From Sedimentisphaerales bacterium (GTDB taxonomy: Bacteria; Planctomycetota; Phycisphaerae; Sedimentisphaerales; Anaerobacaceae), in the NCBI GenBank assembly GCA_016933295.1, contig JAFGBG010000128.1, forward strand, positions 1 through 40,217: a DNA stretch of 40,217 nucleotides, read 5' to 3'. The position numbers and the translations under genes are program-made. The notes below the pieces were generated by a model that saw nothing but the letters and a program-made list of their open reading frames with translations, did not search any database and was not told the DNA's origin. The first letter of the stretch is position 1. Every line of letters starts with the position of its first letter. Positions 26,305 to 34,403 of the stretch are shown here, piece after piece.

Positions 26305-26603
26305 TAAATATTTTGTATGTTCTCAGGCAAAGACTTTCATTCGTATAGATACCACTTGTGTGAATCTTTGGAATCAGCGGTTTATTAGAATTTCCTCGAA
26401 GAACGCCCGAGCTACGGCGATCCATTTGATAATCGAACACCTTTAATTCACTCTTCGCGTAAAAGAGCGATTCATTTGGCACGCTTTGAACGGCAAAGAT
26501 TTTAATTAATAAAAAGCCGATTTGCGAAGCGCCTAAGTCTTTGAACTCAAGAGCTTTAGATACAGACAATCAAATGTCACCCACTGAGACATGTTCAAAA
26601 AAA
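26305..26603. other. Spacer between giant gene and tRNA-Arg
   Basis: About 300 bases with no supported gene. A minus-strand frame across 26165-26569 overlaps the giant gene and has no recognisable features. I saw no clear terminator with a T-run after the giant gene. Confidence 0.4.
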
Positions 26604-26677
26604 CACGCCCGGTAGGATTCGAACCTACGACCTACGGATTAGAAATCCGTTGCTCTATCCAACTGAGCTACGGGCGC
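26604..26677 (-). tRNA. tRNA-Arg (anticodon UCU)
   Basis: A complete 74-nt cloverleaf on the minus strand. The acceptor stem GCGCCCG (26677-26671) pairs with CGGGCGT (26611-26605) with a terminal G-U pair, and the discriminator G is at 26604. The D arm (AGCTCAGTTGGATAGAGC) and T arm (GTAGGTTCGAATCCTAC) are canonical. The anticodon loop TTTCTAA gives UCU, which reads AGA/AGG. CCA is not encoded. A run of seven T's (26603-26597 on the minus strand) follows directly, and a promoter lies just upstream. Confidence 0.97.
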
Positions 26678-26696
26678 TTATTATCTAAGTCGTTGT

Positions 26697-26726
26697 AGTT
26701 TAATGACTTCCTAAAGTTGTTGTCAA
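26697..26726 (-). promoter_or_regulatory. Promoter of tRNA-Arg
   Basis: On the minus strand a perfect TTGACA (26726-26721) is followed after 17 bases by TTAAAC, or after 18 by TAAACT. The expected start is about 14 bases before the tRNA 5' end. This is typical spacing for a tRNA gene. Confidence 0.6.
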
Positions 26727-27005
26727 CTTTTTTTTCTTCAAAAAAGTCCCGCATACGAAAACGTACCAATTTTTTGCCCAGATCATGGGCAGTCTCAGCC
26801 CTTGCTCGATGTATTAATTGTCCGCTACAGCAAGGTAAAACTTGTGTGTTATAGAAAAACTCGAATGCCCTGCAAGGATCATCGCATTATACTCACTCAT
26901 GCCATTAAGTGATGGAATTCTCAATAGACTGTGGACTGGATTTTATGACCTCTATGCCAAAGACGAAGACATGACCTCTGCATTGCTGGATTTTTAAGAA
27001 ATTCG

Positions 27006-27034
27006 TTGAAATAACGGCATGGGTATGGTATTAT
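27006..27034 (+). promoter_or_regulatory. Predicted promoter of the 758-aa secreted protein
   Basis: TTGAAA (27006-27011), a 17-base spacer and TATTAT (27029-27034), with TGG just before the -10 forming an extended -10. The leader to ATG 27269 is about 228 nt. Confidence 0.55.
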
Positions 27035-27268
27035 AGGATTTGAATTACTCAGGAGCGTCTAAAGAAAAGAGTAAAAAAGTGCTGAAATACCATGTATGAA
27101 GTTAAATAATATGAACTTAAAGGAGGATGCAACGAGATAATAAAACGTTCGCGAGGGAAGATGACAAATTAACGGAACCGAGGGTATAAAAAATCTTGTT
27201 GGAGAATGGTTAATTAGAACAAACCACAAGGTTAATAAAACGTCAATTCAATTGAAGGAGGTAAAGTC

Positions 27269-29545
27269 ATGTCAAAGAAGCAGATATTTTTATTACTACT
27301 GTGTATGGTACTTTCCATAACGCCAAGCCTCAGTGCAGAAAGCTTCAATGCTACGCCGGTCTTGGAAATCTATGTCGGCAACGACTCCTGGCTGGGTCCC
27401 GGCACGCAAAATCCAGCGGCCCAGACCATGCACATATTCAATACGGATAGTGCCGCATATCCATATCTCGCCGGTGCACCTGGGCGACAAGTGGCCTATT
27501 CCGTTTATGATCTGGCTGAATTGAAAGCGGAATTCGGAACCCATTTTTCCGATGTCAGCCTGTCAATTGCCGGTAATTACGAAACCTACAATGACAATTT
27601 CAATATTTATGGCGTGTTGGAAGCGTATGAAGACCAGGTCAAGGAAACCATGACATGGAACACGGCGCCGGGCCTAAAGCCGGGAGCCTTGGGGGCGCCG
27701 ATTGAGTTAGAGGCCACTGAAATCACCGATGTCCTGCTAACCGTAAGTGATCTAACACGAGACGCGACCATATACCTTCAAAACAGTGAAGCACTTGCCC
27801 AGTTCTTGAATAGCGACACGAATGGGAAAGTCGTACTAATGTTTTCTGCACCCAGAGGTAATGAAACCATTATTTATAGCTTGCCAATACAATGGGATGC
27901 CGGAGTGCAGATCTATGGTGACATCGGCCATGAACCTGTTAAAGCAAGCAATCCTAAACCGGGCGATAAACTGGATGACGTATATAGTGCGACAGACTTG
28001 CGTTGGACACCCGGTATATATGCCGCTACCCATAATGTCTATTTGAGTACGATTTTTGACGATGTTAATGACGGCGTCGCCCTGGTCGGTCCGGGCCTGG
28101 TTACCAACATATATAATCCCGGAAAGCTTGAATTCGGCAAGACCTATTACTGGCGGGTTGATGAAGTGAATGCCCCGCCTGATTCGACGGTATTTGAAGG
28201 TGACATTTGGAGTTTTACCGTTGAGCCGCTGGCCCGTTCTATATCAGCAGACAATATAACCGCCACAGCCTCCAGTCAGGCTGAGGATCAGGGGCCTGAA
28301 AATACTATAAACGAATCAGGATTAGTCGACGACCTTCATTCAACTAATACTGCTGATATGTGGTCGACTGCTGATGGCGAACCTTTGCCGGCATGGATAC
28401 AGTATGAGTTCGACAAGCCATATCAACTCCATGAGATGTTAGTATGGAACTATAATGGAGTATCTTTTCTTGCCTCACTCGGTCTTAAGGATGTTACAGT
28501 GGAATATTCGACCGACGGTGTTAATTGGACACTAAACGACAGTGTTTCTGTATTCAATAAGTCAACTGGCACGGATGATTACTCCGCTAATACTATGGTT
28601 CCTTTCGGTGATGTAACGGCCAAATATGTGAAGATTACTGTCAACAGTAACTGGGGCGGTGAATTCTTCACTATGTATGGTCTAAGCGAGGTACGCTTTT
28701 TGTATATACCGGTCAGTGCCAGACTACCCAATCCGGATGACGGCACCAATGGAGTCGATACAGATGTAACCCTAAGCTGGAGGGCCGGCAGAGAGGCCGC
28801 CGAGCATAAGGTTTACATAAGTACCGATGAGGAGGTCGTGATTGGTGGTACAGTTGCGGCTGAGACAGTAAGTGAGGCCAGCTACGGCCCGTTGTCCCTT
28901 GATCTTGGAAGCACATATTACTGGCGGGTCGATGAAGTCAATAATACTAATTCCACTCAGACCTGGGAAGGTAGTGTCTGGAGTTTCACAACAGATGAGT
29001 ATCGAGTCGTGGACGATTTCGAATCCTACAATGATATTCCTCAGGGCGAAGAAGGCAGCAACTTGGTTTATTTAACCTGGATTGACGGATATGACAATCC
29101 CTCAACCAACGGGTCAACGATGGGTTATGTTAGTGGATCTTCTCTTGAGATAGCGACTGTCAGAAGCGGACGTTCGGCACCGTTAATGTATAATAATACT
29201 ACTGCAGGAATATCTAAAGTTACTGCGAATACTAATAATCTGCAAAGTGGTTCGGATTGGACTATTGGTTCTCCTGAGCAGTTAGTGCTTTGGATTTATG
29301 GCAGTGCCGATAATCCTTCTACAGATCGGATGTATATTGAGGTTGACGGCGTAAAGAAGATATTTAGCGGCGACATTGCGGCAGAACAATGGCAGGACTT
29401 CCCGATTGACCTGGCCTCACTGGGCATTAATTTGAGTAATGTCGGGACGGTGACCATCGGCCTTGAAAAGATTGGTGCGACCGGAGGCTCCGGAACGGTC
29501 TTTATCGATGATATTTGGCTATATAGCCCAGCCGCTGCTCAATAG
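27269..29545 (+). CDS. Secreted DNRLRE-like/discoidin multidomain protein, paralogue of the 12863 gene product
   Basis: A 758-residue protein with a signal peptide (MSKKQIFLLLLCMVLSITPS, cleavage near SLSA-E). Residues about 25-215 look like a DNRLRE/CBM96-type beta-sandwich (YVGNDSWLGPG, YSVYDLAELKAEF, ETMTWNTAPG). Next come a fibronectin-like repeat (about 228-315, YYWRVDEVNAPPDSTV), an F5/8 type C discoidin domain (about 322-485), a second fibronectin-like repeat (about 490-575) and a C-terminal sandwich (about 580-758) starting VDDFESYNDIPQGEEG. From about residue 225 onward it is closely similar to the 950-aa protein, down to shared runs such as LVYLTWIDGYDNPSTNGS. The N-terminal domain differs and the C-terminal CBM is absent. 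It probably binds polysaccharide; no catalytic motif is seen. A strong AAGGAGG ribosome site precedes ATG 27269. Confidence 0.85.
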   Translation: MSKKQIFLLLLCMVLSITPSLSAESFNATPVLEIYVGNDSWLGPGTQNPAAQTMHIFNTDSAAYPYLAGAPGRQVAYSVYDLAELKAEFGTHFSDVSLSIAGNYETYNDNFNIYGVLEAYEDQVKETMTWNTAPGLKPGALGAPIELEATEITDVLLTVSDLTRDATIYLQNSEALAQFLNSDTNGKVVLMFSAPRGNETIIYSLPIQWDAGVQIYGDIGHEPVKASNPKPGDKLDDVYSATDLRWTPGIYAATHNVYLSTIFDDVNDGVALVGPGLVTNIYNPGKLEFGKTYYWRVDEVNAPPDSTVFEGDIWSFTVEPLARSISADNITATASSQAEDQGPENTINESGLVDDLHSTNTADMWSTADGEPLPAWIQYEFDKPYQLHEMLVWNYNGVSFLASLGLKDVTVEYSTDGVNWTLNDSVSVFNKSTGTDDYSANTMVPFGDVTAKYVKITVNSNWGGEFFTMYGLSEVRFLYIPVSARLPNPDDGTNGVDTDVTLSWRAGREAAEHKVYISTDEEVVIGGTVAAETVSEASYGPLSLDLGSTYYWRVDEVNNTNSTQTWEGSVWSFTTDEYRVVDDFESYNDIPQGEEGSNLVYLTWIDGYDNPSTNGSTMGYVSGSSLEIATVRSGRSAPLMYNNTTAGISKVTANTNNLQSGSDWTIGSPEQLVLWIYGSADNPSTDRMYIEVDGVKKIFSGDIAAEQWQDFPIDLASLGINLSNVGTVTIGLEKIGATGGSGTVFIDDIWLYSPAAAQ

Positions 29546-29618
29546 TTGCTGTAACTGAAATAGCCGTTTTTTTGAAGAACGTTACGGCAGATTTACAGCA
29601 TATAAACTCTTAAAATCT

Positions 29619-29654
29619 GTGGCCTGTACCTTTTTGGTGCGGGCCACGTTTTTT
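29619..29654 (+). terminator. Rho-independent terminator
   Basis: GTGGCCTGTACC (29619-29630), a TTTTT loop and GGTGCGGGCCAC (29636-29647) form a 12-bp stem with two G-T pairs, followed by a T-run to 29654. It ends the 758-aa protein gene, 73 bases after its stop. Confidence 0.92.
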
Positions 29655-29753
29655 GTTATTCGTATGACTACTTTGTAAGCTATTGTTTTCACAATTATCC
29701 TTCGACATGTAATCAATGCAAGTTCAGGGATAAATATTGTGAGAAAGGTGGAA

Positions 29754-29816
29754 TTTTTGGTTTTATAGAAGAAGTGGAACTGTTAATAACTTTCCACTCT
29801 TGTTTTTAACCAAAAA
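29754..29816. repeat. Nested inverted repeats upstream of the pectin operon
   Basis: TTTTTGGTT (29754-29762) can pair with AACCAAAAA (29808-29816). Inside it, AGTGGAA (29773-29779) pairs with TTCCACT (29792-29798). It lies about 120 bases upstream of the predicted -35, so it could be a regulator site or just AT-rich coincidence. Confidence 0.35.
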
Positions 29817-29933
29817 ATATAGCTTAATTCAATTCGAATAAAAAAGTATGGTATCTGCTGAAACTTTAGAAGTACCCTGAAGCTTCCTTATTTTTTATGC
29901 CTCTTTGTTTCAGATATTCAATTCTATGATATA

Positions 29934-29962
29934 TTGCTTTATGCCCCAATAAAGGATATAGT
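29934..29962 (+). promoter_or_regulatory. Predicted promoter of the pectin operon
   Basis: TTGCTT (29934-29939), a 17-base spacer and TATAGT (29957-29962). The expected leader is about 57 nt before ATG 30026. Confidence 0.5.
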
Positions 29963-30025
29963 ACAGTTACAACGATTTTTGGATTAGAACCTGATACTCA
30001 ATAGAGTTAAAACAGGAGAAAGAGA

Positions 30026-33000
30026 ATGATTCGACACATCCCAATTAATAATAGAAAATATGTTATAATCAGTCCCCAAAAAGCAATATTACAGTCCATA
30101 ATTTTCTTTTGTTTGTTTAGTACAAATATTGTTCATGCACAGATAAATAACACTGCGCAGAAGGACATTATATTGTTTCCGGCAAATCACGCTGATAATG
30201 TTAATCCGGATACACACTTGACACTCACACTAAAAGATGTGCCAACGCTTGGTGCCTCAGGGCAAATTCGTGTTTATGATAAAGCGGACAACCGTCTTGT
30301 AGATATGCTCGATATGAGTATCCCTCCCGGGCCAACTACCCGCTCCACTGCTACAAAGCCACCTTATACACCGGTACCTTATGAATATGTATCAGCTAAT
30401 TTCACGAACGCTAACACAAAACCGGGAACTCCTTCAGGCATAGCAAAGCCCACCCCGAATAACTACCAACTAACCATAATCGGCGGTTTTACAGACGGAT
30501 TCCACTTTTATCCGGCGATTTTCAATAACAACACAGCAACCATTACCCTGCACCACAATCTTTTGGAATATAATAAGACCTATTATGTGCAGATTGATCC
30601 CGGAGTGCTAACTGTAAGCGAAGACAGCTTTAAGGGCATAACAGGAAAAGATAGATGGGTCTTTTCTACAAAAAAATTTCCCCCCCCCGCCGATTCTGAA
30701 AGATTGATTGTTAGCGCAGACGGAACAGGAGACTTCAACACCGTTCAAGGAGCAATAGATTTTATTCCGGACTACAATCCCAAACGTGTCACTGTTTTCA
30801 TTAAAAACGGTACCTATGAGGAAATTGTGTATTTCCGCAACAAGACCAATATAACAATATTGGGTGAGGATAGAGAGAAAGTTGTAATAAAATATGCGAA
30901 TAGAGAAGTTTTCAATCCCCATCCCTCGAATGTTGCCACTAATGAGGTAGAGGGAACCTTTCCCTCCCGTCGGGCGACATTTGCGGCGGATAATTCAAGC
31001 AGTATACATCTTGCAAATTTGACTGTCATGTCAACTTCTAAACGGGCCCAGGCCGAAGGCTTGTTGGTTAACGGGAGTGAAAACATTATTTATAATGTCA
31101 ACATTATTGGCTCAGGAGATACGCTTCAATCGAACGGTTCCGCTTATTATGAGAATTGCCGAATCGAGGGCTGGGGTGATTTGGTTCTGGGACGCGGCCC
31201 GGCCTTTTTCAAAAATTGTGAACTCAAGGCAGAAGGTCCATTTATGTGGATTCGCAACACAGCCGCCAACCATGGCAATGTTTTTGTGAACTGCACATTT
31301 CAAACACTTAACGGTAAAGAGACGGTAATTGCCCGTGCGCCAACCAATAACGGCAAAAATTATCCTTTTTGTGAAGCAGTACTGATTAACTGCCTTCTTG
31401 AAGGTATTTCTCCGGAAGGCTGGGGACGGATTGGCGGAGATACCTCTAATGTTCACTATTGGGAATATAACAGCAGAAATATCAGCGACGGCAGACCCGT
31501 GGATGTTAGCCGACGACACCTCGCTTCGCGACAGTTGACGATTCAAAAGGATTATGAAATTATCAACAATTACTCCAGACCGGGCTTTGTACTCGGAGGT
31601 TGGACACCGACAATATCTCCGATTATTTTATCGCATACGAAATTACAGACAAATAATTTTCCCAACATGTCCAGAAGAAGCATCAGGAACTTCCCCTCAA
31701 ACTGGTGGCCTAAATACAAGGACAGGAGTCTTGAGTGGTATAAAAGTGATGAGGCAAGAACAATAGCAGACAATATTCTTTCATGGCAAACACCTGAGGG
31801 CGGCTGGCCACTTATGAATACAACCAATGAACCCTGGACAGGTGATAAAAAAGCTATTGGTCCGTGGGGTAGGAACGGAACTTTTATCGGTTCAACTACA
31901 AATGAAGTCAGATTCTTATCAAAAACTTTTCTTGCCACACAAGATGATAAATACAAACAAGGCGTATTGAAAGGGATTCAATTTGCTTTCAATTCTCAGA
32001 CACCTTCCGGGGGATGGCCTAAAGCTTTTCCACTTTCAGACCCCGATTATAAACAAAATATAACTTTCAACGACGGGGGTATGATAAATGCATTAAATTT
32101 ATTGCGAGAAATGTTCACTGATGAACAATATGTGTTTTTAGGTTCAACTCTTAGAGAGCAGATTAAACAAAGATTTGATCTGGGAATAGATTGCATTTTA
32201 AAATGCCAGATCGTAGCAAACGGCAAACTAACTGCCTGGGGGCAACAGCACGACAAGGATAATTTCCAACCCAGACCCGGGCGCGCATTCGAACCCGCCG
32301 CAATATGCGCCAACGAAAGTATCGGGATAATCAAACTGTTAATGCAAATTGAGAATCCCTCGCCTAAAGTAAAAATAGCGATTGAATCAGCAGTAAATTG
32401 GATAAATGCCTCTAAAATACAAGGCTATAAGGTTATAACCGTGCCGGATCCAAATTATGCACTAAAGGGTATTGACCGGAAACTGGTTCCTGATGCCAAT
32501 GCTCCTGTTCTCTGGGCAAGATATTATGAGATTGAAACAAACAAGCCGATATTTGTTGGAAGGGACGGTATAAAAAAATACAATGTGGCGGAGATCGACC
32601 AGGAAAGGCGTACGGGTTATGCATGGTATGGCAGCTGGGCCAGCAATCTTAACAACGATTATGCCGAATGGGCTGCAAGGTGTGGAATAGATATATCCGA
32701 ATCAGCGCTTGAAAGTAAACCTGAAGACGGATATTTTATTACTTCCGACAACGTCAGAATACATTATTTAGTCAAAGGAAAAGGAACTCCTGTGATTTTA
32801 ATTCACGGTCTTTCGGGTACTGCCTATGGAAACTGGTTCAAAAATGGAATAGCTGATGCCTTGGCTAAAAATCACATGGTGGTAGCTCTCGATTGTCGAA
32901 ATCATGGACTTAGTGACAATCCGGCACGTGAACTTGCCTGGGGATCCGAGAAAGATGTTATTGAGCTTATGGACCATCTCGGAATCAAAAAAGCACACTT

Positions 33001-33499
33001 CCATGGTTATTCTATGGGAGGCGCTATCATTGCACAGTTAATGGCACAAATCCCAGAGCGAATTATAACAGCCAGTATGGGAGGGTATGGAATCCCGGAA
33101 ACAGATTCGGAATGGATTGCTAAAATACCGGAAGAAAGCAAAGGCTCCGATCCTAATGCAAAAGAAGCATACCAAAAGCTTTTACTGACTTATGCCAAAA
33201 GCCAGGGAATGGACGAAAAGCAGACTGAGGAATTTATCAGCGCTCCACGGCTTACACGACCGAAGATATTGCCGCCTCCGATTGAAATAGATCTTACAAA
33301 AATAGATTTTCCGGTGATGACTATCATAGGAGAATATGATAGGGCTGTTGCAAAATCACACCGAATGAAACGGGAGATTAAAAATTTCAAACATATTACA
33401 CTTCCCGGAAAATCGCACAACACCGCAATAATGGCCGGATATATACCTCCACTCTATATTGATTCGCTTGTAGATTTCATTAACAGTAACGACCCGTAA
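30026..33499 (+). CDS. Trifunctional fusion: pectin methylesterase (CE8), pectate lyase (PL10), alpha/beta-hydrolase
   Basis: A secreted 1157-residue protein. The signal peptide runs to about 39 (ending NIVHAQ). Residues about 46-215 are an N-terminal beta domain (VNPDTHLTLTL ... TYYVQIDPGVL) shared with the other methylesterases here. Residues about 225-530 are a CE8 esterase; Asp365 (SGDTLQ) and Asp385 (GWGDLVLG) sit where the two catalytic aspartates belong, and Arg437 may match the catalytic Arg. Residues about 555-890 resemble PL10 pectate lyase (EGGWPLMN, NDGGMINAL, WGQQHD, GRAFEP with candidate catalytic Arg753, YAWYG). Residues about 900-1157 are an alpha/beta-hydrolase with a complete triad: Ser996 (GYSMGG), Asp1105 (GEYDRAV), His1131 (GKSHNT), plus the HG oxyanion motif. 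The first two parts would demethylate then cut homogalacturonan. The hydrolase substrate is unknown; an acetyl or feruloyl ester is an inference. First gene of the operon. Confidence 0.9.
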   Translation: MIRHIPINNRKYVIISPQKAILQSIIFFCLFSTNIVHAQINNTAQKDIILFPANHADNVNPDTHLTLTLKDVPTLGASGQIRVYDKADNRLVDMLDMSIPPGPTTRSTATKPPYTPVPYEYVSANFTNANTKPGTPSGIAKPTPNNYQLTIIGGFTDGFHFYPAIFNNNTATITLHHNLLEYNKTYYVQIDPGVLTVSEDSFKGITGKDRWVFSTKKFPPPADSERLIVSADGTGDFNTVQGAIDFIPDYNPKRVTVFIKNGTYEEIVYFRNKTNITILGEDREKVVIKYANREVFNPHPSNVATNEVEGTFPSRRATFAADNSSSIHLANLTVMSTSKRAQAEGLLVNGSENIIYNVNIIGSGDTLQSNGSAYYENCRIEGWGDLVLGRGPAFFKNCELKAEGPFMWIRNTAANHGNVFVNCTFQTLNGKETVIARAPTNNGKNYPFCEAVLINCLLEGISPEGWGRIGGDTSNVHYWEYNSRNISDGRPVDVSRRHLASRQLTIQKDYEIINNYSRPGFVLGGWTPTISPIILSHTKLQTNNFPNMSRRSIRNFPSNWWPKYKDRSLEWYKSDEARTIADNILSWQTPEGGWPLMNTTNEPWTGDKKAIGPWGRNGTFIGSTTNEVRFLSKTFLATQDDKYKQGVLKGIQFAFNSQTPSGGWPKAFPLSDPDYKQNITFNDGGMINALNLLREMFTDEQYVFLGSTLREQIKQRFDLGIDCILKCQIVANGKLTAWGQQHDKDNFQPRPGRAFEPAAICANESIGIIKLLMQIENPSPKVKIAIESAVNWINASKIQGYKVITVPDPNYALKGIDRKLVPDANAPVLWARYYEIETNKPIFVGRDGIKKYNVAEIDQERRTGYAWYGSWASNLNNDYAEWAARCGIDISESALESKPEDGYFITSDNVRIHYLVKGKGTPVILIHGLSGTAYGNWFKNGIADALAKNHMVVALDCRNHGLSDNPARELAWGSEKDVIELMDHLGIKKAHFHGYSMGGAIIAQLMAQIPERIITASMGGYGIPETDSEWIAKIPEESKGSDPNAKEAYQKLLLTYAKSQGMDEKQTEEFISAPRLTRPKILPPPIEIDLTKIDFPVMTIIGEYDRAVAKSHRMKREIKNFKHITLPGKSHNTAIMAGYIPPLYIDSLVDFINSNDP

Positions 33500-33545
33500 A
33501 ATAATATTCTCGAGTCAAACGATCCGAATAATTTCAGGAGAAAAA

Positions 33546-34400
33546 ATGAGAATATATCTACTAATATCAATAATAATGGCGTTACTCACAGGTTGTTCCG
33601 AACTTGTTGATAAAAAAGATATCTGTGTAAAAGATACAGCAAGAAAAACAATAACAGTCTGGTTAATAGGCGATTCAACGATGGCCGATTATTCTAAATT
33701 TCCCCGACACAAAGAAAGTGACAACCCGATTACCGGCTGGGGACAGGTCTTTCAGCAATTCATGGAGGGTGATTATTTAAAGGAAATAAAAGATTTTGTA
33801 AAAGCTGACCAGGTTGTGGTGGATGACAGAGCTATTGGGGGACGTACTACCCGTTCATTCTTCGAAGAGGGAAGATGGAGACAAGTCTATAATTCACTGC
33901 AGCCGGGCGATATTGTCATGATACAGTTCGGACATAATGACGCCGCAATAAAAATTCCGGAACGTTATGCCAATAGAGGAATACCCGAATTTGTAGATCT
34001 GGGATATAGAGAATACTTGCGGCTTTATGTCAGCCAAACCCGCGAAAAAGGCGGCATTCCCATTTTGTTGACTCCTGTCGCTCGAAATTACCTCTGGAAA
34101 GACGGCATTCTGACCAATGTACATGGTAAATTTCCCGACAGTGTAAAGATGGTCGTGGAGGAAATGGATGCGCTACTAATTGATCTTAACCAGCTTTCGA
34201 TGGATTCCTTTACCTCCAAAGGGAAAGAATACGTAAATGAAAAGTATTTTATGAACCTGCCGCCCGGGAAATTCAAGTCTATCCCCGATGGACTTAAAGA
34301 CAATACACATTTCCAAACCGAAGGGGCAATAGAAGTAGCAAGGTTAGTTTATTCAGGATTAAAAGAAATAGCAAAAAAGCAGAAGAAAGGAACACATTAG
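33546..34400 (+). CDS. Rhamnogalacturonan acetylesterase, SGNH/GDSL family (CE12-like) lipoprotein
   Basis: A 284-residue protein. The N-terminus (MRIYLLISIIMALLTGCSE) is a lipoprotein signal with lipobox LTGC (Cys17), so it is probably membrane-anchored outside the cytoplasm. The SGNH blocks are complete: Ser44 in IGDSTMADY, Gly in IGGRTTRSF, Asn131 in FGHND, and Asp252 with His255 in DNTHF. The GDSTM/GGRTTRSF/GHND/DxTHF pattern is that of CE12 enzymes, which remove acetyl groups from rhamnogalacturonan-I so that lyases can act. The gene starts 46 bases after the fusion gene and ends three bases before the next, so it is within the operon. A CAGGAG ribosome site lies a few bases upstream of ATG 33546. 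Confidence 0.92.
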   Translation: MRIYLLISIIMALLTGCSELVDKKDICVKDTARKTITVWLIGDSTMADYSKFPRHKESDNPITGWGQVFQQFMEGDYLKEIKDFVKADQVVVDDRAIGGRTTRSFFEEGRWRQVYNSLQPGDIVMIQFGHNDAAIKIPERYANRGIPEFVDLGYREYLRLYVSQTREKGGIPILLTPVARNYLWKDGILTNVHGKFPDSVKMVVEEMDALLIDLNQLSMDSFTSKGKEYVNEKYFMNLPPGKFKSIPDGLKDNTHFQTEGAIEVARLVYSGLKEIAKKQKKGTH

Positions 34401-34403
34401 TAT

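Larger units (their letters stand above)
26678..27268. other. Intergenic region with tRNA promoter, orphan 51-codon frame and long leader
   Basis: Nearly 600 bases between the tRNA and the 758-aa protein gene. It holds the tRNA promoter (minus), a short frame from TTG 26842 to TAA 26995-26997 and the promoter at 27006. The predicted 228-nt leader carries two GGAGG motifs, one internal at about 27121 and the real ribosome site AAGGAGG at 27253-27259. The short frame encodes protein-like sequence (LNRLWTGFYDLYAKDEDMTS), but I do not recognise it and it has no ribosome site. It may be the tail of a decayed gene. Confidence 0.4.
29655..30025. other. Intergenic region upstream of the pectin operon
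   Basis: AT-rich spacer of 371 bases. It holds a nested inverted repeat (29754-29816), the promoter at 29934-29962 and an AGGAGA ribosome site before ATG 30026. No ORF was noticed. Confidence 0.5.

Noticed and set aside
26165-26569. 134-codon minus-strand frame between the giant gene and the tRNA
   Set aside because: It overlaps the coding end of the giant gene and lacks a recognisable motif.
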